Part shown: positions 31,538-37,949 of the stretch, in pieces
How the letters are laid out: the number at the start of each line of letters is the position of its first letter
Position numbering within the stretch: the stretch's first letter is position 1
From: JBOGFI01 sp050743365
GTDB lineage: Bacteria; Actinomycetota; Acidimicrobiia; IMCC26256; JACDBD01
Assembly (NCBI GenBank): GCA_050743365.1
Contig: JBOGFI010000212.1
Coordinates: 1-37,949, forward strand
Direction: 5' to 3'
DNA length: 37,949 nucleotides
Program-made: the position numbers and the translations under genes
The notes under the pieces: model-generated
What the model was told of the DNA's origin: nothing
What the model saw: the letters and a program-made list of their open reading frames with translations, nothing else
The model's database searches: none

Positions 31538-33055
31538 ATGGGGCGGCACCTCCTGAGCGGCGAGCGACTCCCGTCGAGTGAGCCGAGGCGGCGGCGGTCC
31601 CTCCGCCCACCGCGCCTGATCTCCCGCGTGGTGGCATTCGCGTTGGCGCCCCCGTGTCGCGACCCCGAACGCATCGTGGCCTGCACGGCCGACCTCGTGG
31701 CGCTCGCGGCCACCATCGCCGTCAACCGGTCCTCGCCCTGGCTTGGCGTCGGCTTCGCGCTGCTGTGCTTCCTCGCGCTCGCCGAGACCCGCGAGTCCCG
31801 ACTCAAGCCGTCGGTGCTGGAGGCAGCACCCGTCATCACCACTCGGGTGGGCGTCTCCGCGGTTGTGCTCACACCGATTGCGGCCGCGCTCGACGGCGCC
31901 GGCGCCCTCGCCTGGCAGGTGCTGGCCTCGCTCGGCGCCGTTCTGATGCTGCGAGAAGTCGCGTACGTCGGCGTTCGTACCGGGCGCCGGCGCCAGTGGC
32001 TACGCCGCCCCGTCCACCTGATCGGTAGCGCGCACGACACGAGCCGGATCACGCGCCTCTTCGGCGACCACCCCGAGCTCGGCATCGACGTGATCCGGGC
32101 GAGCCTGGACGTCGACGATCACGTCGCGACGAACCCGAGCACGACCACCTACATCGTCATGGCCTCAGGCGGGCGGCGCGAGGAGAATCTCGTGCAGGCA
32201 CTGCGACAGTCGATCACGACCGGAGTCCGCGTCTACGTCGTACCTCCGTGCGCCGCGCTCCTGCCGACGTCCCGCGACGTCGAGATCGTCCGGGGCATTC
32301 CGTTCATTCGTCTCCGCGTGTACCCCCGCCACAGCATCGCCTGGTACTGCAAACGGATCTTCGACGTGAGCGTTGCCGCCGTCGGTCTCGTCGTGATGTC
32401 ACCCGTCCTCCTCGCGACAGCGATCGGGGTCAGGTTGAGCAGCCCGGGCCCGATCCTCTTCCGCCAGACCCGAGTCGGTCCGAACGGCCGCGCTATCACC
32501 ATGTACAAGTTCCGCACGTTCCCCGTTGATCACATCGACGAGACCTTCTCTCTCGAGCACGACGAGTGCCCTCTCGCCTTCGGCAGGTTTCTTCGCCGTA
32601 CGAGCATCGACGAGCTTCCTCAGCTTTTCAACGTGCTGCGGGGTGACATGTCGATCGTGGGGCCGCGGCCCGAGCGTCCCTACTTCGCCGAACCGCTGGC
32701 GCAAGCCGTTCCCGATTACGAGGATCGCCACCGGGTCCCCGGAGGCATCACGGGGGCTGCTCAGGTCAACGGCCTGTGGGGGAACAGCTCGCTCGAGGAT
32801 CGGGTCCGTCTCGACAACCGCTACATCGACGACTGGTCGCTGTGGCGCGACGCCGTGATCCTGGCGCGCACACCGGGCGCCGTCATCCGAAAGGCCGGCC
32901 TCGTCCGGCGCGACCAGCGGGAACGAGTCGCGATCATCCCTCAGGCTGCTGCTCTCGAGGCCGCTTCTCTCGAGGCCGCTCCTCTCGGTCCGCCGGTCGA
33001 GATCGATCTTCGAGACGACAGCCGAGTGTCGGCGGCTGCCGACGGTGACGGCTAG
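31538..33055 (+). CDS. undecaprenyl-phosphate sugar-1-phosphate transferase (WbaP/polyprenyl PGT family)
   Basis: The 505-residue protein has four or so predicted membrane helices in residues 48-145, a nucleotide-binding-like soluble segment (VHLIGSAHDTSRITRLF, about 159-175), a helix at 277-298 and the C-terminal catalytic domain: KRIFDVSVAAVGLVVMSPVLL, SPGPILFRQTRVGPNG, MYKFRTF, RRTSIDELPQLFNVLRGDMSIVGPRPERP. The Asp-Glu pair at 358-359 is the catalytic dyad of the family. It starts glycan assembly by moving a sugar phosphate to undecaprenyl phosphate. A short (A/S)LEAA repeat (about 469-483) sits in the tail. ATG 31538 has AGGAGG only 1 base upstream and GAGGGG 9 bases upstream. This is the last gene of the polysaccharide locus. 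Confidence 0.94.
   Translation: MGRHLLSGERLPSSEPRRRRSLRPPRLISRVVAFALAPPCRDPERIVACTADLVALAATIAVNRSSPWLGVGFALLCFLALAETRESRLKPSVLEAAPVITTRVGVSAVVLTPIAAALDGAGALAWQVLASLGAVLMLREVAYVGVRTGRRRQWLRRPVHLIGSAHDTSRITRLFGDHPELGIDVIRASLDVDDHVATNPSTTTYIVMASGGRREENLVQALRQSITTGVRVYVVPPCAALLPTSRDVEIVRGIPFIRLRVYPRHSIAWYCKRIFDVSVAAVGLVVMSPVLLATAIGVRLSSPGPILFRQTRVGPNGRAITMYKFRTFPVDHIDETFSLEHDECPLAFGRFLRRTSIDELPQLFNVLRGDMSIVGPRPERPYFAEPLAQAVPDYEDRHRVPGGITGAAQVNGLWGNSSLEDRVRLDNRYIDDWSLWRDAVILARTPGAVIRKAGLVRRDQRERVAIIPQAAALEAASLEAAPLGPPVEIDLRDDSRVSAAADGDG
32946..32990 (+). repeat. 15-bp in-frame repeat in the tail of the sugar transferase gene
   Basis: Units of the form GCTnCTCTCGAGGCC recur about three times (32948-32990) and encode A(A/S/P)LEA. 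The last copy is incomplete. They lie beyond the catalytic domain in a low-complexity tail and probably have no enzymatic role. Confidence 0.6.
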
Positions 33056-33088
33056 TCAACCTCGAGGACGTCCGAGCCGGCGCCATCA

Positions 33089-34210
33089 TCACGGGAGCGG
33101 CAGGCGGACGGTGAAGCGGGCGCCGCCGTCGTCGTTACGCACCGTGATCTCGCCGCGGTGGGCGTCAACGAGCCCGCGTGCGATCGCAAGGCCGAGACCG
33201 GCGCCGTCGCCAGGCGTCCGCGCTGAGTCTCCCCGGAACGCCACGTCGAAGACTCGGGGCAGGTCGGGTTCGGGGATGCCGCCCCCCGAGTCGGCGACCG
33301 ATACGAACGCGCGGTCGGCGTCGCGGCCGGCCTCGACGACCACCGTGCCGTCGCTGGGCGTGTGCCGGATCGCGTTTTCCATGATGTTGCGCAGCGCGCG
33401 CAGCACCTCGGGCGCGGACACGTCAAGGTCGGGTGGCGGCCCGCTGAGTCGGCCCTCGAGGCGCACGCCTTTGGCCTCGGCAACGGGCGCGGCAGTGGCG
33501 ATGGCGTCGGAGACGAGATCGCCGAGCGAGACGCGTTCGAAGTGCAGGCGGAGCACGCCGGCCTGGGTGCGGCTCAGCTCGAAGAGGTCATCGACGAGCC
33601 CCGCAAGACGGTCGGCTTCGACCCGCAGGGTCGTGTAGTAGCGCGCGACGGTCTCGGGGTCGTGGACGACCCCGTCCTCGAGGGCCTCCACGATGGCGCG
33701 GATCCCGGCGAGCGGCGTGCGAAGGTCGTGTGAAACCCACGCGACCAGCTCGCGCCGCGAGGCGTCGAGCGACCGTTCCCGCGCCCGCGCCCGGTCGAGC
33801 CGGCGGGAGGTGATCTCGAGCTCCTCGCGCAGGCGGGCGAGCTCGGCAGGGCCCGCCGGTGCCGGTCGGGATCCTCCGTCCACGGCGTCGCGGCCGATGC
33901 GGCGAGCGACCTCCGCGAGCGACCGGCTCGCCTCGCCGACCCTGCGGCCGAGCACCACGGCGGTCGCCACGCCCACGGCGCCCGCGGCGACGAGGATGAC
34001 GCCGAGCGCGCCGAGGTCGTGATCGGAGAGAAACATCGCTCGCGCCGCGGCCCACGCGCCGACCCCGACTGCCAGGACGGCCACGAGTGCGACGGCCGCC
34101 GCCTGGGTGCCGATGCTCCGGCGGCGCAGCCCGCGCAACACCAACGCGCCGAGCGCGGCCGCACCCACAGCGGTGCCGCCCGCGAGCGCGACCATTTCGA
34201 GGTTCTCCAT
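33089..34210 (-). CDS. sensor histidine kinase of a two-component system
   Basis: From ATG 34210 the product is about 373 residues. It has three predicted membrane helices (about 8-27, 36-59 and 66-88) with almost no extracytoplasmic loop, a charged linker helix, the phosphoacceptor AWVSHDLRTPLAGI (His161), and the ATPase motifs NIMENAIRHTP (N box), DSGGGIPEPDLPRVFD (G1/F) and GDGAGLGLAIARGLV (G2). The lack of a sensor domain suggests it detects a signal in the membrane. GAGGGAG lies about 9 bases before the ATG, which was preferred to the frame-open start at 34285 that would overlap the regulator gene. The stop is 33 bases from the convergent sugar transferase stop. Confidence 0.92.
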   Translation of the reverse strand: MENLEMVALAGGTAVGAAALGALVLRGLRRRSIGTQAAAVALVAVLAVGVGAWAAARAMFLSDHDLGALGVILVAAGAVGVATAVVLGRRVGEASRSLAEVARRIGRDAVDGGSRPAPAGPAELARLREELEITSRRLDRARARERSLDASRRELVAWVSHDLRTPLAGIRAIVEALEDGVVHDPETVARYYTTLRVEADRLAGLVDDLFELSRTQAGVLRLHFERVSLGDLVSDAIATAAPVAEAKGVRLEGRLSGPPPDLDVSAPEVLRALRNIMENAIRHTPSDGTVVVEAGRDADRAFVSVADSGGGIPEPDLPRVFDVAFRGDSARTPGDGAGLGLAIARGLVDAHRGEITVRNDDGGARFTVRLPLP

Positions 34211-34244
34211 TACAACGGCTCCCTCGAGGTTGATCGCCGCACGG

Positions 34245-34937
34245 TCACGGGTCGAACCGGTAGCCGACGCCCCAGACGGTGACAAGATGGCGGGGTCTCG
34301 AGGGGTCGCGCTCGATCTTCTCGCGCAACCTGCGAATGTGCACGGTCACGGTCGACGTGTCGCCGTACGTGTAGCCCCACACGCGCTCGAGCAGCGCCTC
34401 GCGGCGGAACACCTGCCGCGGATTCCGGCCGAGGAAGGCCAGCAGCTCGAACTCGCGGGCGGTGAGGCTCACCACGTTGCCGTCGACGCGTACCTCACGC
34501 GCCCCGACGTCGACGGCGAGGCCGTCGCCCATGATCGTTGCCGGGGGCTCAGCCGCCGGCGTTGACCGGGCCCGCCGCAGTACCGCCTTGACGCGCGCGG
34601 TGAGCTCGCGGGGCGAGAACGGCTTCGCCACGTAGTCGTCGGCGCCGATGTCGAGCCCCACGACGCGGTCGTCCTCGTCGCCCCGGGCCGTGAGCATGAT
34701 GATCGGCACCGGCGCTAGGGCGCGTATACGGCGACAAACCTCGAGACCGTCGACGCCGGGCAACATGAGGTCGAGCACGACGAGGTCAGGCGGCTCGCGG
34801 CGGAAGCGGTCGAGCGCGCTCCGGCCGTCACCGACCGACTCGGCGGCAAAACCCTCGCGCACGAGGTAGCGCACGACGACCTCGGCGACGGTGGGGTCAT
34901 CGTCGACGACGAGCACGCGGGGTGGCGTTGCGATCAC
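34245..34937 (-). CDS. OmpR/PhoB-family response regulator
   Basis: From GTG 34937 the protein is 230 residues. The receiver domain has VLVVDDDPTVAEVV (acidic pocket D12-D14), the phosphorylation site DLVVLDLMLPGVDGLEV (Asp56), MLTARGDEDD (Thr) and YVAKPFSPREL (Lys105). A winged-helix output domain follows: VSLTAREFELLAFLGRNPRQVFRREALLERVWG and VTVHIRRLREKIERDPSRPRHLVTVWGVGYRF. It pairs with the histidine kinase 34 bases downstream. The frame is open to 35018, but the extra residues are Arg/Ser-rich and unlike the family. A target for the pair may be the spondin-domain gene upstream. Confidence 0.94.
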   Translation of the reverse strand: MIATPPRVLVVDDDPTVAEVVVRYLVREGFAAESVGDGRSALDRFRREPPDLVVLDLMLPGVDGLEVCRRIRALAPVPIIMLTARGDEDDRVVGLDIGADDYVAKPFSPRELTARVKAVLRRARSTPAAEPPATIMGDGLAVDVGAREVRVDGNVVSLTAREFELLAFLGRNPRQVFRREALLERVWGYTYGDTSTVTVHIRRLREKIERDPSRPRHLVTVWGVGYRFDP

Positions 34938-35030
34938 TAAGGCGTCTTCACCAGGGTCTGGAGGAGATCGTCGCGCCGTCCGGGAGCGCGTGCTGGGCGC
35001 GGCTTGGCGTCGACGCACTGGCCCGTGATC

Positions 35031-35774
35031 TCAGGCGATCGCGGTGATCGAGATCTCGACCACCGGGTCGGTCCAGCCATGCACCGCCGGGAGGAGATCG
35101 GCGCCTCCCAGGATGCCCCGATGGTGGGCGATGCGGCCAGCCTCCAAGAGCGCCGGATCGCTCATGGTGGTGCCGGGCTCGCCCGACGACACGCCGATCA
35201 GGCCCTGGCACGGCGGGACGATATTGGCGAAGTCCTCGGTGTTGACCTCGGTTCCTGCGTCGTAGCCGGCGGCCTGCACCGTGAGGTTCTCGCCCACGTG
35301 CCGCGGGAGGCGAACACCGTTCACGCCGCTGAACCCGTCGTTGGTGCAGATGAGCATGCTCACGACCGACAGGCGGTCGGTTCCCGACGCGCCGCCGACC
35401 GTGAACGTGACCGAGCCGTCAAACATCGCTGCGCCCGGTGTGTGCGCCGGCACGAGTGGGCCGTCCCCGGCCTGGACTGACTGTGTCACCCGGTGGTCGG
35501 CAGCCAGCGCGTCGAGTAGCGGCGCGTTGTTGCCGTTCTCGGCGATCTCCTTGACGCCGAAACTTGCCCGGTGGCCAACGCGGAACACCGCGTTGTTCCC
35601 ACGGTGGACAGCCGCCACCGGCGGGGTCAGCGGCTGCCCCGACGTCAGGTTGGTGATCGTTACCTCGTAGGTCGTTGCGTCGGGTGGTGAAGCCGTCGCG
35701 GAGCCCGCGGACGCGGACGCCGCCACGACCGCGCCGGCGGCTGCCAGAAGTACGACGCGTGTCCGTCGTCTCAT
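35031..35774 (-). CDS. secreted spondin-domain protein
   Basis: From ATG 35774 the protein is about 247 residues. It has a signal peptide (RRRTRVVLLAAAGAVVAASASAGSATA, cleavage near 27-29) and then a domain beginning TYEVTITNLTSGQPLTPPVAAVHR, with FGVKEIAENGNNAPLLDAL, VQAGDGPLVPAHTPGA and LSVVSMLICTNDGFSGVNGVRLP. This pattern matches bacterial Spondin_N-domain proteins, a secreted beta-sandwich in animals and bacteria with unclear bacterial function. GAGGAGGAAG just upstream is a strong Shine-Dalgarno. The frame-open 53-residue extension to 35933 is Arg-rich and not coding-like. The regulator gene follows 93 bases downstream on the same strand. Confidence 0.85.
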   Translation of the reverse strand: MRRRTRVVLLAAAGAVVAASASAGSATASPPDATTYEVTITNLTSGQPLTPPVAAVHRGNNAVFRVGHRASFGVKEIAENGNNAPLLDALAADHRVTQSVQAGDGPLVPAHTPGAAMFDGSVTFTVGGASGTDRLSVVSMLICTNDGFSGVNGVRLPRHVGENLTVQAAGYDAGTEVNTEDFANIVPPCQGLIGVSSGEPGTTMSDPALLEAGRIAHHRGILGGADLLPAVHGWTDPVVEISITAIA

Positions 35775-35848
35775 GCTTCCTCCTCGAGGACGACGCTGTT
35801 TCCGCTGCAAGCAAACCCGCGCGCGTGCACGCCGACCAGAGCGGGAAG

Positions 35849-35896
35849 GCGAAGTTTCGCGACTGCTAAGAGACTCGTAAGGTCTCGCGAAGACCT
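35849..35896. promoter_or_regulatory. paired inverted repeats upstream of the spondin-domain gene
   Basis: Two perfect inverted repeats lie 75-122 bases before the spondin-domain gene start: GCGAA-GT-TTCGC (35849-35860) and AGGTCT-CGCGA-AGACCT (35880-35896). An AT-richer stretch CTAAGAGACTCGTAAG lies between them. They are candidate operator sites for a dimeric regulator in the 254-base divergent region 35775-36028. No target protein can be assigned. Confidence 0.4.
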
Positions 35897-36015
35897 GCCG
35901 CCGCGATCGTGGACTACGGGTCCACCGACGCATGCGAGCCTGGCCCAGAGGACGCCCGAGCCCGCTTCCTCGTAACGCGGTGAGCCCGGCACGGCGGAGG
36001 GTGTGCCAGCTTTCC

Positions 36016-36021
36016 TAGGCT
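36016..36021 (+). promoter_or_regulatory. -10-like TAGGCT, leaderless start of the 36029 gene
   Basis: TAGGCT ends 7 bases before the ATG at 36029, again the spacing of a leaderless transcript. No Shine-Dalgarno is seen directly before the ATG and no clear -35 is present. Confidence 0.45.
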
Positions 36022-36028
36022 CGGCCTC

Positions 36029-36475
36029 ATGGCGGACCCGGTCGCTTTCAACCACCTGGGGCAGTGCGTCACCGACCTCGAGCGGTCGCGCCGCTTCTAC
36101 GAGGAACTGCTCGGGTTCAAGTTCTGGTACCAGGTGGAGCCGCTCGACGAGTCGTCGGCGCCGCTGCTGCGGGTCGAGCATCCCGGGCTCACGGCCTGCT
36201 ATCTCGTCCGCGACGGGCTCGTGCTCGAGCTACTTCACTTCGGCGGCGGCACCGAGCGCTGGACCGAGCGGGTCATGAACGAACCCGGCCTCACCCACGT
36301 CTCGGTGAGCGTCGACGACGTCGACGCCACCTGCGCCAAGGTGCCCGACTACGGCGGCGAGGTCCTCGCCGACACCAACATCGGTGCGGCGGTGTTCATC
36401 CGCGACCCCGACGGCCAGCTCATCGAGCTCCTGCCCATGGCCTACCGGGAGACCCTCCCGGACCGCCCCGACTGA
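36029..36475 (+). CDS. VOC-fold (glyoxalase/dioxygenase superfamily) protein
   Basis: The 148-residue protein is a two-module VOC fold: FNHLGQCVTDLERSRRFYEELLGFKFWYQVE in the first, LTHVSVSVDDVDATCAKVPDYGGEVL and VFIRDPDGQLIELLPM in the second. Metal-ligand-like residues are His9 in NHLG, Glu in LVLELLHF, His in THVSV and Glu in IELLP, so a metal site is plausible. The family includes glyoxalase I, extradiol dioxygenases, epimerases and resistance proteins; the substrate here is unknown. The gene precedes a DMT transporter by 9 bases, suggesting co-transcription. Confidence 0.87.
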   Translation: MADPVAFNHLGQCVTDLERSRRFYEELLGFKFWYQVEPLDESSAPLLRVEHPGLTACYLVRDGLVLELLHFGGGTERWTERVMNEPGLTHVSVSVDDVDATCAKVPDYGGEVLADTNIGAAVFIRDPDGQLIELLPMAYRETLPDRPD

Positions 36476-36484
36476 CGGGCCGCG

Positions 36485-37333
36485 GTGGCCGTCTTCCTCG
36501 GGCTCGCCGTCGCGGCTTCGTACGGGGCGGCCGACTTCTTCGGGGGGCTCGCGTCGAAGCGGGCAACGTCGTGGTCGGTGGTGCTCCTCGCCCAGTACGT
36601 CGGCCTCGCCTTCCTCACCCTCCTACTCCTAGCCGACCGCGACGCCTCGCCGACCGGCGGCGACCTCCTTCTCGGGGTGGCGGCGAGCTCGGTGGGGGTC
36701 GTCGGGGTCGGGCTCCTCTACCTCGGGCTGGCGCGGGGTCCCATGGGGGTGGTGGCGCCGATCACCGCGGTCGGCTCGGCCGTCGTCCCGGTGGCCTGGG
36801 GCCTGGTGTCGGGCGAGCGACCCGCGGTCCTGGCACTCGCCGGCGTGGGGCTGGCGCTGGTGGCCGTCGTGCTCGTCGCCCGCACCACCGACGACGGGAC
36901 GGTGCCCGCCACCACGCGCATCGCCCGCTCGACCCTGGTCGTCGCGGTGGCGGCGGGCCTGGCGTTCGGGATGGTGTTCGTGCTCCTGAGCCATACGGGC
37001 GACGACTCCGGGTTCTGGCCGCTGCTCAGCGGGCGGCTCGCCTCGACCACCGCGCTCCTCGTGGTCCTCGCGGTGCTGCGCCGGCCCTTGGTCCCCGGCG
37101 GTGGCACGCGACCGATCGTCGTCCTCACGGGCGTGTTCGACGTCGGCGCCAACGCACTGTTCCTGCTTGCGTCGCGGGAGGGGCTCCTGTCGCTCGTGTC
37201 GGTGCTCAGCTCGCTCTACCCGGCAGTCACCGTCGTGCTGGCTCGCGCCGTGCTCCACGAGCGGCTACTCCGCCACCAGGTGGCCGGCCTCGCGCTGGCG
37301 CTGCTGGGCGTGGCGCTGATCGCGAGCGGGTGA
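36485..37333 (+). CDS. EamA/DMT-superfamily transporter
   Basis: The 282-residue protein has about ten hydrophobic helices in two repeated halves (FLGLAVAASYGAADFFGGLASKR at the start of the first; VVAVAAGLAFGMVFVLLS at the start of the second). APITAVGSAVVPVAWGLVSGERP and SVLSSLYPAVTVVLARAVLHERL are the equivalent EamA signatures at the ends of each half, both with the acidic residue followed by R. Members export metabolites or amino acids; the substrate is not predictable. The GTG start at 36485 follows the VOC gene by 9 bases. The next gene starts 3 bases after the stop. Confidence 0.92.
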   Translation: MAVFLGLAVAASYGAADFFGGLASKRATSWSVVLLAQYVGLAFLTLLLLADRDASPTGGDLLLGVAASSVGVVGVGLLYLGLARGPMGVVAPITAVGSAVVPVAWGLVSGERPAVLALAGVGLALVAVVLVARTTDDGTVPATTRIARSTLVVAVAAGLAFGMVFVLLSHTGDDSGFWPLLSGRLASTTALLVVLAVLRRPLVPGGGTRPIVVLTGVFDVGANALFLLASREGLLSLVSVLSSLYPAVTVVLARAVLHERLLRHQVAGLALALLGVALIASG

Positions 37334-37336
37334 CCA

Positions 37337-37949
37337 GTGAGCCGCGACCGCTCGATGGTGCGGTCGGCGTTGGCGCTCGGCGCAGCCGTGGGGGCGTTCG
37401 GAGTGTCCTTCGGGGTGCTGGCAGCCAGCGAGGAGGTCCCGGTCCCAGTCGCGTGCGCACTGTCGCTGCTGGTGTTCACCGGCGCCACTCAGTTCGCGGC
37501 CGTGAGTGTGCTCGCATCGGGTGGCTCGGCGCTCGCCGCGATCGGCAGCGGCCTGCTCCTCGGCCTGCGTCACATCGGCTACGGGCTGGCGCTCGACCGG
37601 AAGCTCCCCGGCTCGCGGCGCCACCGGTTGCTGGCGGCGCAGTTCCTCATCGACGAGTCCACCGCGATGGCGCTCGCTCAGCCGGACGCCCGCCGCGCGG
37701 AGCAGGCGTTCTGGCTCACCGGGTTGTCAGTGTTCGTGTTCTGGAACGTGGGCACGGCCGTGGGCGCGCTGTCAGGCTCGGTGCTCGGCGATCCGCAGAC
37801 GCTCGGCCTCGACGCGATCTTCCCCGCCGCCTTCCTCGCCCTGATCGTGCCGTTGCTGCGGTCCCCCGCCGGGCGGCTGGCGGCGCTCGGCGGCGCGAAA
37901 GAGTGGCCGGCGCTCCTCGTCGTCGCGCTCGTGCCGCTGGCGACCGGCG
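37337..37949 (+). CDS. AzlC-family branched-chain amino acid export permease (3' end outside window)
   Basis: The frame opens at GTG 37337, 3 bases after the transporter stop, and runs without a stop to the window edge (about 204 codons). The translation begins SRDRSMVRSALALG and includes GVSFGVLAAS, SLLVFTGATQFAAVSVL, GLLLGLRHIGYGLALDRKL, FLIDESTAMAL and FWLTGLSVFVFWNVGTAVGAL. These are the conserved blocks of AzlC, the large subunit of AzlCD-type exporters. About five helices are present so far; the family is about 230-250 residues, so only the last part is missing. An AzlD gene would be expected just beyond the window. Confidence 0.85.
   Translation, partial: MSRDRSMVRSALALGAAVGAFGVSFGVLAASEEVPVPVACALSLLVFTGATQFAAVSVLASGGSALAAIGSGLLLGLRHIGYGLALDRKLPGSRRHRLLAAQFLIDESTAMALAQPDARRAEQAFWLTGLSVFVFWNVGTAVGALSGSVLGDPQTLGLDAIFPAAFLALIVPLLRSPAGRLAALGGAKEWPALLVVALVPLATG

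Noticed and set aside
36629..37258. Minus-strand 209-codon ORF opposite the DMT transporter gene
   Set aside because: Low-complexity His/Glu/Arg-rich antisense shadow of a clear membrane protein gene.

Overview
The window is high-GC DNA with strongly G/C-biased third codon positions and frequent GTG and TTG starts. Several genes have a -10-like hexamer 6-7 bases before the start codon. Together with an LAxTG-type cell-wall sorting signal and an OmpR-type two-component pair, this points to an actinobacterium, possibly a deep-branching uncultured lineage. That assignment is inference; no rRNA, tRNA or taxonomic marker gene is present. I see no CRISPR array, insertion sequence or phage gene.

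Layout: (1) 1-383 is the tail of a secreted, repeat-bearing protein with a C-terminal LAFTG sorting signal. (2) 384-1294 holds a minus-strand gene that looks frameshifted or decayed, then a divergent intergenic region. (3) 1295-33055 is one large surface-polysaccharide locus of about 31.8 kb. (4) 33089-35774, minus strand, encodes a sensor kinase, a response regulator and a secreted spondin-domain protein. (5) 36029-37949, plus strand, encodes a VOC-fold protein, an EamA/DMT-type transporter and a truncated AzlC-type permease.

The locus opens with a Wzz-type chain-length/copolymerase protein and a cytoplasmic tyrosine autokinase, and closes with the initiating phosphoglycosyl transferase (WbaP-like). 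Between them are eleven glycosyltransferase genes (one a GT2-GT4 fusion, one a GT4-methyltransferase fusion), eight stand-alone methyltransferases, two sulfotransferases, one PIG-L-type deacetylase, a kinase-like protein, a Wzm/Wzt-type ABC exporter and a Wzy-like polymerase/ligase. Most genes are joined by 4-base ATGA/GTGA/TTGA overlaps, so they form translationally coupled runs. Minus-strand islands (12463-15815, 16777-21767, 25420-26526) interrupt the plus-strand runs.

Proposed working model (inference): the WbaP-like enzyme loads the first sugar phosphate on undecaprenyl phosphate. The glycosyltransferases build a long unit that is methylated, sulfated and deacetylated. Export and polymerisation use an unusual mixture of ABC-transporter parts (Wzm/Wzt with a C-terminal glycan-recognition domain) and Wzy/Wzz/tyrosine-kinase parts, with no Wzx flippase in view. 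A kinase-like gene overlapping a methyltransferase gene (27710-29273) could be a split counterpart of the WbdD chain-capping enzyme. No nucleotide-sugar or PAPS synthesis genes are in the window, so the precursors must come from elsewhere in the genome.
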